This document shows positions 1-7,381 of a stretch of 9,791 nt of DNA, one piece after another (position 1 is the stretch's first letter; each line of letters starts with the position of its first letter). The position numbers and the translations under genes were made by a program. Source of the stretch: JACQBY01 sp041486115 (lineage in GTDB: Bacteria > Nitrospirota > Nitrospiria > JACQBW01); NCBI GenBank assembly GCA_041486115.1, contig JBGPKT010000084.1:1-9791 (forward strand), read 5' to 3'. The notes below the pieces were generated by a model. That model saw nothing but the letters and a program-made list of their open reading frames with translations. It was not told the origin of the DNA and ran no database searches.

Positions 1-1323
1 AAGGTCTCCGAAATCATGCCCGAGCGTATCGTTCACTTTTTTAAAGTTATCCACGTCCAGAAATAAAACGGCGACTACCCGTTTATGCCAAAACGCACGG
101 GAGATGACTTCCGATAATCGATGGGAAAGGAACGTCCGGTTCGGGAGATTGGTCAGGGTATCGTGGTTGGCCCTGTACTCCAAAACGGCCGCATGGGCCT
201 TCCTCTCGGTGATATCTTTTATGACGACTACCGAACCCGCTACCTTTTCATTTTCCCGAAGGGGTGTGCTGATATACTCTACGGAAAAACTTGTTCCGTC
301 TTTCCTCCACAAAACCTCGTCGGTCACATGTTGGGCTTTTCCCTCGGCAACAGTTGCATAAATAGCGCAGTCGTCATTTGAATAAACGGTCCCGTCAGGT
401 TTTGTGTGATGCAGAAGATCATGCATGGAATGGCCGATCAACTCCTCGACGTTGTATCCCAACATTCGCGCAGCAGCAGGGTTAACAAAAGTGGCCTTTC
501 CTTCCAGATCGAGACCGAGTATCCCTTCACCGGCTGAGCTCAAAATCATTTCATCCCTGCGGGCAAGCCGTGCGGTCATTTTATTAAAACTCTGGGCCAG
601 CTCTCCCAGTTCATCCTTCGCAGAGCGGTCAGGAATGAGAGTGGCATATTCTCCCCGGCTGACCCGTTCTGTTCCTTCCACAAGGCTTCGAATCCGTTTG
701 AGGATTTCACGGATAGAAATGAGGCTCAATCCCAGCGCCGAACCTCCTGTGAGCAGGATAATCCAGAGCACCTGATCCAAGATCTCGTTTTCAGTCGCTA
801 AAAGCTCGACGAGCGGGATCCCGACATGAAAGGTACCGAGAAGTTTCTCCTCGGTGCGGGCTCTTCCACCGATCAAAAGAAATTCTTCTTCTGAATTGGA
901 ATGATGGATTGCCCATACCGGAAGGGACACGTCCAGGATTTCCCTGCCGTCGGCCATAATCTGCCGAATACCGGGCTGTTTGAATCCGGCTACCTGCCGG
1001 ATAACCGAATCCTGAAAGTTTTTTCCTTCATCAAGCAGGTTGGAGCGGGCGAGAATTCGGCCATCGATATTACGGGCAATCGCATAGACTGCGCCGGTGC
1101 GCTCCATGCCTTTCTGTAAAACAGGGATAAGCGCATGCTCATCGGATGCTTGAAAACCCAGGGTTGTCGATAACGGAAGATCTTCCGTTTTGAGAAGGCC
1201 TCTTTTTCCAACCTCCTGAACGAGAATAATGTGGACCACTCTTTTCGTAAGAACCAGAATCGATAGCCCCAGGACAAGAAAGATGAAAATGGAAAAGGTA
1301 ATAACCTTGGTCTGAAGTCTCAT
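1..1323 (-). CDS. Membrane sensor diguanylate cyclase (HAMP-PAS-GGDEF), 3' end cut off by window edge
   Basis: My translation of the minus strand from the ATG at 1323 gives 441 uninterrupted codons running off the window, so the C-terminus is missing. Domains in order: transmembrane helix at residues about 7-26; a periplasmic sensor region about 30-180 (Cache-like in layout, family not certain); second transmembrane helix about 184-203; HAMP linker about 203-255 with the typical DELGELAQSFNKM segment; PAS domain about 258-375 (GILGLDLEGKATFVNPAA, then IKDITERK); and the start of a GGDEF domain (NHDTLTNLPNR, then LFLDVDNFKKVNDTLGHDFGD). The GG(D/E)EF catalytic loop lies beyond the edge, so I cannot tell whether the cyclase is active or whether an EAL domain follows. 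The family makes c-di-GMP in response to a periplasmic or PAS-bound signal. It is divergent from the operon beginning near 1576 and may share its signal with it (inference). Confidence 0.92.
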   Translation of the reverse strand, partial: MRLQTKVITFSIFIFLVLGLSILVLTKRVVHIILVQEVGKRGLLKTEDLPLSTTLGFQASDEHALIPVLQKGMERTGAVYAIARNIDGRILARSNLLDEGKNFQDSVIRQVAGFKQPGIRQIMADGREILDVSLPVWAIHHSNSEEEFLLIGGRARTEEKLLGTFHVGIPLVELLATENEILDQVLWIILLTGGSALGLSLISIREILKRIRSLVEGTERVSRGEYATLIPDRSAKDELGELAQSFNKMTARLARRDEMILSSAGEGILGLDLEGKATFVNPAAARMLGYNVEELIGHSMHDLLHHTKPDGTVYSNDDCAIYATVAEGKAQHVTDEVLWRKDGTSFSVEYISTPLRENEKVAGSVVVIKDITERKAHAAVLEYRANHDTLTNLPNRTFLSHRLSEVISRAFWHKRVVAVLFLDVDNFKKVNDTLGHDFGDL

Positions 1324-1378
1324 TGAAAATTTCTCGTAAGGATTTTTCAGTATTTAAGCTTATCAAAGAAGTTCCTTT

Positions 1379-1384
1379 TGTCAA
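1379..1384 (-). promoter_or_regulatory. Possible -35 element of the sensor gene
   Basis: A perfect TTGACA lies on the minus strand 56 bases upstream of the sensor's ATG. The best -10 at 16-bp spacing is TAAGCT (1362-1357), which is poor, so only the -35 half is convincing. It faces away from the similar element at 1450-1455, as expected for a divergent promoter pair. Confidence 0.35.
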
Positions 1385-1449
1385 CGAGCAAGGAATGCTG
1401 TACCCGAATAATCCTCTTTTTTAGAGAAAACAGTCCCCGCGCCTTAAAC

Positions 1450-1475
1450 TTGACAGGAATAAAATGTGTGATAAC
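1450..1475 (+). promoter_or_regulatory. Possible promoter of the five-gene operon
   Basis: A perfect TTGACA hexamer (1450-1455) faces the operon. Candidate -10 sequences are GATAAC (1470-1475, short 14-bp spacing) or TAACTT (1472-1477, 16-bp spacing); both are imperfect. The -10 zone overlaps an inverted repeat (1468-1493), which would suit repression or another form of regulation at this site. Assigned by eye from hexamers only. Confidence 0.4.
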
Positions 1476-1493
1476 TTTTAACAGATGTATCAC
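1468..1493. promoter_or_regulatory. Inverted repeat GTGATA-N14-TATCAC, possible operator
   Basis: The 6-base arms GTGATA (1468-1473) and TATCAC (1488-1493) are perfect inverted copies separated by 14 bases. The repeat sits just downstream of the TTGACA at 1450 and overlaps the candidate -10. Spacing this wide would need a dimer binding across about two helical turns, or could be fortuitous. No regulator gene that would obviously bind it is present in the window. Confidence 0.3.
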
Positions 1494-1575
1494 CTCTTTT
1501 ATTAAAGGCGGAAACATTAAAAAAGGTATTACCCTCTTGCTTTATCAGATAAATAAGTCCGAAGCTCGGTTATTG

Positions 1576-2367
1576 ATGACTATGCTTTTCTGCATTTGCT
1601 CTTTTGTTTTTGATAAAACAGTGGTTTCCTTCGCAAACGAAACTACGCCAGTACTTAAAACTGAGAACGTCGCTTCAAATCCCCCCGGGGTCAAAGACAA
1701 GTCCTTCGTCCAGCCTGGCCCTGAGCCCGAGCAAGTTCCTTTCAAATATCCGCTCGGCGTATCCATGGATACTACCTTTATTTCCCGGTATATCTGGCAG
1801 GGGCTTGATTACAGCGATCAAAAGCCGACTCAACAATCTGAAGTTATTCTTACGTTTAAGAAAATTTCGGGGATTGTATGGTTCAATTACGACTTTCAAA
1901 CATTTAAAGATATCAACGAATACGACTTGACCTTGCAGTATGGCGACAAAATAGGTCCTTCAGGAATCGTGGCCGGATACACATATCTGACCTACCCCCA
2001 CAGGGGATGGTCTGATTCAGAGGAAATCTGGGTACAGGGGACCTATGATCATTTGTTAAATCCTACCCTGAGTCTCCATGATGATTTCAATTCAGGGAGA
2101 GGTTGGTACTATAGCTTCGGAATTTCGCATCCATTTGAATGGCCGATCGGCAACCTGACGCCGGCAGCGTTCGTCTATTATCATGACCATTATTATGGAA
2201 ACAGCGGCTTCCCATCGGCCGAATTTGATCTGACTGATGCTTTTGTCTTCAGGCAGGTAACGTCGAGCCTCAAATTTTCATTTTATCGGGCGTTAAATGC
2301 GGGAGACTTCAAAAATCTGGATGATCAATTTGTCTACAGCCTCAATCTTTCGTGGAGTTTACCCTGA
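1576..2367 (+). CDS. Outer-membrane beta-barrel protein, TorF/Gcw_chp porin-like
   Basis: From the ATG at 1576 this is 263 residues: a hydrophobic N-terminus ending near VVSFA (likely secretion signal), a proline-rich linker at about residues 30-58, then a region rich in alternating aromatic and polar strands. The strand SMDTTFISRYIWQGLDYSDQKP (given here as residues 63-84) has the shape of the opening strand of TorF-type putative porins (S-x-Y-x-x-x-G-x-x-x-S-x-x-x-P). It is followed by a YDLTLQYG strand, a GYTYLTYP strand and repeated Trp/Tyr-rich hairpins, consistent with an 8- to 12-strand barrel. The start is uncertain: the TTG at 1537, preceded by AAGG about 10 bases upstream, would add Lys and Arg before the hydrophobic segment and make a better signal peptide. 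The frame stays open further upstream. It is first in the operon and its TGA abuts the next ATG. Transport specificity cannot be read from the sequence. Confidence 0.72.
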   Translation: MTMLFCICSFVFDKTVVSFANETTPVLKTENVASNPPGVKDKSFVQPGPEPEQVPFKYPLGVSMDTTFISRYIWQGLDYSDQKPTQQSEVILTFKKISGIVWFNYDFQTFKDINEYDLTLQYGDKIGPSGIVAGYTYLTYPHRGWSDSEEIWVQGTYDHLLNPTLSLHDDFNSGRGWYYSFGISHPFEWPIGNLTPAAFVYYHDHYYGNSGFPSAEFDLTDAFVFRQVTSSLKFSFYRALNAGDFKNLDDQFVYSLNLSWSLP

Positions 2368-3858
2368 ATGTCTGAAAAACCGCCGATTTCTCATCATCAT
2401 CATAACATTCAGAAAAATAACCTTCAGAAAACCTCCTGCAGAATTGCCACCGGTTTTACGACCTCATTTCTTGGAGATGAACGGACCCTCCGGGAGTTCA
2501 TCATTGGTGAAGAACTGAGAAAGGAGCTCTCTCCTGCCAATGGAAATGTGACGTTATACCTGATTAACGATGATTTTGATCCTCTGACGGATCGACAACT
2601 GAGGATTGCTGTCAATAAAGATGAAAAAGCCATCTCCCGCCACCGGGAATTTATAGGCCGGCCGATTGCGGAGATACCTGATCCGGCAGGATGCCATGAA
2701 TCCCATGCCCGGCATTTTGAGACACTCTTGATGCAACGGCTCGCTCATTTGGGGATTCGCCCGACCGTTATCAGTACCTATCGTTCATATCAAGAGGGAC
2801 GCTATAGATCCTCGACGGATTTGGTATTCGAGAAGTACGACCAGATTAAAGAGATCCTGTCCAAAAAGTTCCATCCTTTTACGTTGCGGAACTTATTTAG
2901 GATTAAGTGCCTCAGGTGCGGGCGGATCGACAAAACATCAATTGCCTCTGTTGAGTATGGAACTGTCTCTTATAGATGCGAACCCTGCGGAAAAGAACTA
3001 AAACAGCCTTACAGGGAGCTTGTCGGAAAATTAAGTTGGAAACTCGATTGCGCCGCGCGCTGGAATATATACGATATCGACCACGAAACATTTTCCAAGG
3101 CACATTTGGCAGATTTGGGAAGCGTCCATATATCGGCTTTTTTATCCCGCGAGTTTTTCGGGGGACAGGTCCCGAAGCCGAAGTCTTACGGACATATTAC
3201 TCTTTCTCCTGATTTACAGGGAAAGCTCCTGGATATTCTTCCTCCGAAATTATTCAAGTCCCTCTTTGCCAGCAACCCAAACCGGGACCTGATCGTCAGC
3301 TCAACCTTTTTAATAGAATTTTTCCGTCAGCAGACGGTCTTAAATGGCCTCGACTATATCAGCTACATCAAATCAGAGCTTCCAAAAAAACTTCTTTGCG
3401 TTCGGGACCTGATGGGCGAAGAGGCCGAATTGGTTTCCTATGCACAGACATTCTCAAAAACGATATTCCATAGGGATTTCCGGTTCCGCCTCCCCTCGGA
3501 GGAAACGCTCAGCCAGATTCCGCTGACCAACATAAGATCCGCGATGGAAGTCATTGGCTGGAGTATCGGGACCAGGAACGAGTCCTCAAAAACCCATTCT
3601 TTAAATGGGCCTCATCATGAAAATGTTTTCCGGAGCTATTTGAAGAGCCTTCATCTCGATGCATCCATTTACAAAAATTTAAGAATGCTTTTTGCTCAGG
3701 AGGAAGGGCCGAGTATCCCCACATTGCTGGAGACCTTACCCGTGGAATTTTTAAGCCAGACTCTCCAGGCCGCACGCTCTTTTATGGAAAGGGAGGAAGG
3801 GAGAGAAAACGGCTTCGAAAGGGAGGTCCATTTTACGGATACCGATGAAGAATTCTAA
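2368..3858 (+). CDS. Degenerate class I lysyl-tRNA synthetase-like protein (HIGH and KMSKS lost)
   Basis: This 496-residue protein follows class I (archaeal-type) LysRS through most of its length. Retained blocks: LYLINDDFDPL (63-73, the DDFDPL core), EFIGRPIAEIPDPAGCHESHARHF in residues 94-117, TYRSYQEGRY (137-146), a C-x2-C / C-x2-C zinc knuckle (C181, C184, C204, C207), and KLSWKLDCAARW (221-232, matching the KLxWRxDWPARW block). Two catalytic signatures are gone. Where HIGN precedes LRE the protein reads DERT-LRE (about 37-43). Where KMSxSKGN should follow the conserved P-x-x-Y segment (about 270-285) there is SYGHITLSPDLQGKLL. The GKDH block is SKAH (243-246). ATP-dependent lysine activation is therefore unlikely; ligand binding, regulation or a partner role is more plausible (inference). 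Residues 9-12 are four histidines. The ATG abuts the preceding stop codon, with GGAG at 2354-2357. The C-terminal third (about 330-496) is probably helical and may correspond to the anticodon-binding part. Confidence 0.85.
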   Translation: MSEKPPISHHHHNIQKNNLQKTSCRIATGFTTSFLGDERTLREFIIGEELRKELSPANGNVTLYLINDDFDPLTDRQLRIAVNKDEKAISRHREFIGRPIAEIPDPAGCHESHARHFETLLMQRLAHLGIRPTVISTYRSYQEGRYRSSTDLVFEKYDQIKEILSKKFHPFTLRNLFRIKCLRCGRIDKTSIASVEYGTVSYRCEPCGKELKQPYRELVGKLSWKLDCAARWNIYDIDHETFSKAHLADLGSVHISAFLSREFFGGQVPKPKSYGHITLSPDLQGKLLDILPPKLFKSLFASNPNRDLIVSSTFLIEFFRQQTVLNGLDYISYIKSELPKKLLCVRDLMGEEAELVSYAQTFSKTIFHRDFRFRLPSEETLSQIPLTNIRSAMEVIGWSIGTRNESSKTHSLNGPHHENVFRSYLKSLHLDASIYKNLRMLFAQEEGPSIPTLLETLPVEFLSQTLQAARSFMEREEGRENGFEREVHFTDTDEEF

Positions 3859-5284
3859 TTCTTTTAACGTGATCTCGCCGGTGGACGGACAAATGCTCAA
3901 AACGCTCCGTCTTCTCTCTCAACAGGGAATTTTAACGCTTTTTAACCGACACTCTGATTTTCCGGAGCGGAGCACTCAAAGTGAAAAGCTCTGTTTTCTT
4001 AAACGGCTCTGCTCAAAGATTAAAGAGAACAGAGAAAAACTCGTTCCGATGCTCGTCATGGAAACAGGGTATATTCGATCGGACAGTGAAGAAATCATTG
4101 ACGGATCGATTGATTTTCTCGAACAGTTTGAAAAGGGAACCATGACGGGTGCGCCCGTTGGAATGTCAATTCCTGTTCCATTTGGCACTGATTCTGAACG
4201 GACCATCCGTCTTGCCTCAAGACCCTATCGCCGGGTCGCTGCGATTGTTCCGCAAAATGCCTCCTTTGGAATGACTCTGATCGTCCTGGCGGCATCTCTG
4301 TACTGCGGCGTGAAATTGGTCTTGAGGGCCTCTTTGCAGTCAGGTTTGACTAATGAATATTTGAAGAAACTGGTTAAAGAAAGCAGTCCGCCTGAAAAAT
4401 CAGTTGAATTTGTCTCCTGTCTCGCAACCGATTTTTTGAAGGCCTGTTATGACTCCCCTTCTGTCGATCTCATCCATTACATCGGCAGTAATCGGTATGT
4501 GGCATCCGTGTTAATCGATTCATTTAATTCCGGGAAAACCTGCCTTTTAGACGGACAGGGGAATGGCCTCGTTTATGTTGATCGGAGTTTTCCCGTTGAT
4601 AAAGCGATTACCCTTATAACGGAAGGGGCCGTCCGATATAATGGTGAAACGTGTGCATCCATGAACGGCGTATTATGCCATCCTGATATTTACAAGAGTT
4701 TGCGGGATGGGCTTTGTGATTCATTGGGCGCTCTCTCTGTGGGCCACCCCATGGAGGCCGGCACCGATGTCGGACCGCTGTTTAGCGGATCTCAGGCAAC
4801 TCATATTGGAGATCTTGTCCGTTCAAGCGGCGGAAAATTTATTTCCGGAGGAAAGATTGAAGGAGCTTATATCAAACCCGGCCTCGTTGAAGGGGTGGAG
4901 GGGGGGACGGCGCTTGTCACCGAAGGATTTATGGGTCCAATCGCCTGGATGGCGAGGGTCAAATTCAAGGAGTCAGAGCGTTGGTTCAATGCCAACAAAT
5001 ATTCCCTCTCTGATACGATTCTTAGCATGGATTCAGATCAAATAAAGAACTTCGCAGGGAAATCAAAATCCCCTCGAATTTGTATTAACGTGGACTCATC
5101 CCTGGAGTCGATGTTTGAGCCCTGGGGAGGGTATCCGCCGAGCGGACTCAACCCGGTATCTATATGGACTCAAAAATACCTTCAGACCTTTCAAATAGAC
5201 GGAGACGAAAGATTTATTAAAAAGCTCGAACCTGGGTTTCGAAAAACGGGCGGCAGGAGAAAATCGGATTGGGAAACCGGGTAG
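3845..5284 (+). CDS. Atypical aldehyde dehydrogenase-family protein
   Basis: This 479-residue cytoplasmic protein has the ALDH fold landmarks in order: VPQNASFGM (135-143, replacing PWNxP, with the oxyanion Asn kept at 138), GVKLVLRAS (155-163, replacing GNxxVxKPS, Lys to Arg), IHYIGS (210-215, the FTGS position), NGETCAS (266-272, nucleophile Cys270), and a C-terminal SGLNPVS near 433-439. Two usual catalytic residues appear changed. The ELGGKN block reads LLDGQGN (234-240), so the general-base Glu is Leu or Asp. The EEIFGP block reads EGFMGP (360-365), so the second Glu is Gly. Loss of the general base is seen in CoA-acylating members, so acyl-transfer or reductive chemistry is possible; these assignments are by-eye alignments. 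The start overlaps the pseudo-LysRS gene by 14 bases, implying translational coupling. The last 20 residues are basic. The substrate is unknown; a lysine- or amino-acid-derived one is only a guess from context. Confidence 0.82.
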   Translation: MKNSNSFNVISPVDGQMLKTLRLLSQQGILTLFNRHSDFPERSTQSEKLCFLKRLCSKIKENREKLVPMLVMETGYIRSDSEEIIDGSIDFLEQFEKGTMTGAPVGMSIPVPFGTDSERTIRLASRPYRRVAAIVPQNASFGMTLIVLAASLYCGVKLVLRASLQSGLTNEYLKKLVKESSPPEKSVEFVSCLATDFLKACYDSPSVDLIHYIGSNRYVASVLIDSFNSGKTCLLDGQGNGLVYVDRSFPVDKAITLITEGAVRYNGETCASMNGVLCHPDIYKSLRDGLCDSLGALSVGHPMEAGTDVGPLFSGSQATHIGDLVRSSGGKFISGGKIEGAYIKPGLVEGVEGGTALVTEGFMGPIAWMARVKFKESERWFNANKYSLSDTILSMDSDQIKNFAGKSKSPRICINVDSSLESMFEPWGGYPPSGLNPVSIWTQKYLQTFQIDGDERFIKKLEPGFRKTGGRRKSDWETG

Positions 5285-5300
5285 ATGAAATAATCTTTAT

Positions 5301-5304
5301 GGAG
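5301..5304 (+). promoter_or_regulatory. Shine-Dalgarno GGAG that sets the TonB receptor start
   Basis: GGAG lies 6 bases before the ATG at 5311. An upstream in-frame ATG at 5299 overlaps this site, and the TTG at 5269 lies inside the preceding gene. The ATG at 5311 gives a classical Lys-rich signal peptide start (MKIKN), so it is chosen. Confidence 0.6.
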
Positions 5305-5310
5305 TCGTTC

Positions 5311-7356
5311 ATGAAAATAAAGAACCTATATACAAAATCACGGGAAATATTATTCATCAGCTTTTTTATTCAGCTCTTTTTTCCCTTTATCCCCGGTCTT
5401 CACAGCCCGGCTTACGCGGATACTCAATCCATCAAAGAAGATCTGGCGTTCCTTGCAGAGGAAGGACTTGTTGTCCAATCCGCGGCAAAATATCCTCAGC
5501 TTATCAAAAATGCCCCCGCTTCCGTAACCGTGATTACGCGTGATGAGATCAAGCGGTACGGTTGGAGAACTCTGGCGGATCTCCTCAAGTCCATTCAGGG
5601 GTTCTACGTCACGGACGATAAAAACTACAGTTATCTCGGCGTCAGGGGATTCCAGCGGGCGGGTGACTATAATGGCCGCATCCTGGCTCTTCTGAACGGT
5701 CATACACTCAACGAGGATGTTTACCAGCAATTTTTTATGGGCAATGACTCCGGGATCGATCTGGATATCGTCGACCGGGTAGAGATTGTCCGAGGCCCCG
5801 GATCGGCTCTCTATGGAACCAACGCCATTTTTGGTGTCGTCAATATCATTACAAAAGAAGGGAAGGATATTAACGGGCTTCGGTCGTCTCTGGAGGCGGG
5901 AAGCGGCAGTTCTAATAAAGGTGTGCTTACCTATGGAAAGACCTTTTCCAACGGATGGGATATTCTGATCGATGCCTCCTACTTTAAAAGCATCGGCCAG
6001 TACATTCAATTCACCGAAGATATCGGAGTCCCCGTGAACCCCGGGGGGATCACAGACAACGATGGAGAATACGCCTACAATCTTTTTTACAGCGCCAAAT
6101 ATAAAGATCTGTCGATACAAGTAGCCGGCAACGACCGGGAAAAGCAGATTCCGACAGCCGAATACTATGCTATTTTTAATGACCCGAGAGAAGAGACATT
6201 TGATGGCCGCTATCTGGCGGAGGTCAAATATGATCATTCTTTTTCCGAACAATATGGTTTCATGATCCGGGTTTACGACGACTGGTATCGGTATCGGGGC
6301 TATTATCCCATTATGGTCGATCCCTTACTGTCAATAACGAAAATCAACTCCGATTATTCTGTCGGCCAGTATTATGGCGGAGAGGTTCAAATTCGTCTGG
6401 ACTTTGACAATTGGAACAAACTGATTGCAGGTTCCGAGTATCAAAAACATAAAGTTCTTCTTCAGAATTACGATATCAACTCCTCCGCTCCGGTACTGGA
6501 TAATGAGGTTACTTTTGATCTTTTTTCCTTATACGTTCAAGATGAAATTAAACCCTTTGATAATTTAATCCTGACACTCGGCGCGCGACGGGATCAATAC
6601 ATCCGTTACAGCGATACTTTTTCAGACAAAACGACCCCGCGAATAGGGGTGGTTTACAACCCCGTTTCAGGAACGACGTTCAAAGTGCTTTATGGAGAAG
6701 CGTTTCGAGCTCCAAGCAGTTATGAACTCTTTTACTTCGATAACGTAAACCTGACCGCGGGTCACGCGAAACCGGAGACCATTGCCACTTTGGAAGCGGT
6801 CTGGGAGCAGACCCTTGGATCACACCTTTCGTCATCGCTGTCGGCATTTCAATATGATGCCGATGATCTTATTGAAATTGCGACGGATCCTCTGACAGGC
6901 CTCCTGCAATATCAAAACATCAGCGGTATCAGGGGTGAAGGCGCAGAGGCGGAGATCAAAGGGCGCTGGGAGAAGGGAATGGAGGCCTACGCCAATGCCG
7001 CTTATCAGAGGACCCGGAACGAAGTGACGAATAGTGAATTGAGCAATTCTCCCCATGTCGTGGCAAAGGCCGGTTTGATCCTTCCACTCTCGGCGGACAA
7101 GGCCTATTTGTCTTTTGAAGAGCAGTATATCGGGAAGCGGAATACGTACCCGCAAGATTTGCCAGTCGACCCTTACATGGTTACGAATTTGACCCTGACG
7201 GCGTCCAATCTCCTCGACAAATTCGAGATTCAGGCGAGCATCTTTAATCTCTTCGATAAAAAATACCTTGACCCGGCATCGGTACTTCCGGCGCCGATCC
7301 AGCAGATTCCACAGAAAGGGAGAAGTTTTTTCCTGAAGACGAACTATACGTTTTGA
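5311..7356 (+). CDS. TonB-dependent outer-membrane receptor
   Basis: 681 residues from the ATG at 5311. A signal peptide (Lys/Arg-containing start, hydrophobic core about 13-30, probable cleavage after SPAYA at residue 36) precedes a Ton-box-like stretch EEGLVVQSAAKYPQ (50-63). A plug domain of about residues 65-180 follows, carrying PASVTVITRDEIKRYG, YLGVRGF, ALLNGH, VDRVEIVRGPGSALYGTNA and GVVNIITK. A TonB-dependent barrel fills the rest, with YGEAFRAPSSYELF in its middle third, FNLFDKKYLDP near the end, and a terminal aromatic residue (NYTF) typical of BAM substrates. The family imports scarce ligands such as siderophores, cobalamin, metals or sugars across the outer membrane using TonB energy; specificity cannot be read here. 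It starts 26 bases after the ALDH stop codon and is followed 25 bases later by a binding-protein gene, so it is probably part of the same operon. The internal barrel Trp/Tyr/Asp content is ordinary and no frameshift is seen. Confidence 0.95.
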   Translation: MKIKNLYTKSREILFISFFIQLFFPFIPGLHSPAYADTQSIKEDLAFLAEEGLVVQSAAKYPQLIKNAPASVTVITRDEIKRYGWRTLADLLKSIQGFYVTDDKNYSYLGVRGFQRAGDYNGRILALLNGHTLNEDVYQQFFMGNDSGIDLDIVDRVEIVRGPGSALYGTNAIFGVVNIITKEGKDINGLRSSLEAGSGSSNKGVLTYGKTFSNGWDILIDASYFKSIGQYIQFTEDIGVPVNPGGITDNDGEYAYNLFYSAKYKDLSIQVAGNDREKQIPTAEYYAIFNDPREETFDGRYLAEVKYDHSFSEQYGFMIRVYDDWYRYRGYYPIMVDPLLSITKINSDYSVGQYYGGEVQIRLDFDNWNKLIAGSEYQKHKVLLQNYDINSSAPVLDNEVTFDLFSLYVQDEIKPFDNLILTLGARRDQYIRYSDTFSDKTTPRIGVVYNPVSGTTFKVLYGEAFRAPSSYELFYFDNVNLTAGHAKPETIATLEAVWEQTLGSHLSSSLSAFQYDADDLIEIATDPLTGLLQYQNISGIRGEGAEAEIKGRWEKGMEAYANAAYQRTRNEVTNSELSNSPHVVAKAGLILPLSADKAYLSFEEQYIGKRNTYPQDLPVDPYMVTNLTLTASNLLDKFEIQASIFNLFDKKYLDPASVLPAPIQQIPQKGRSFFLKTNYTF

Positions 7357-7381
7357 TCTAAGGGTGGAAAAGCGGTTTTAT

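Noticed and set aside
1378..1575. N-terminal extension of the barrel gene to the TTG at 1378
   Set aside because: The added 66 residues are Cys-rich and not signal-like, the stretch would contain the candidate promoter and inverted repeat, and no ribosome binding site precedes 1378.
1456..1575. Riboswitch in the operon leader, considered because a TonB receptor is downstream
   Set aside because: The leader is about 100 bases and I could not find cobalamin-box, TPP or T-box core sequences in it.
5350..6252. A 300-codon open frame antisense to the TonB receptor
   Set aside because: It lies entirely opposite a well-recognised plug and barrel sequence, has no recognisable motif, and looks like a by-product of codon bias on the coding strand.
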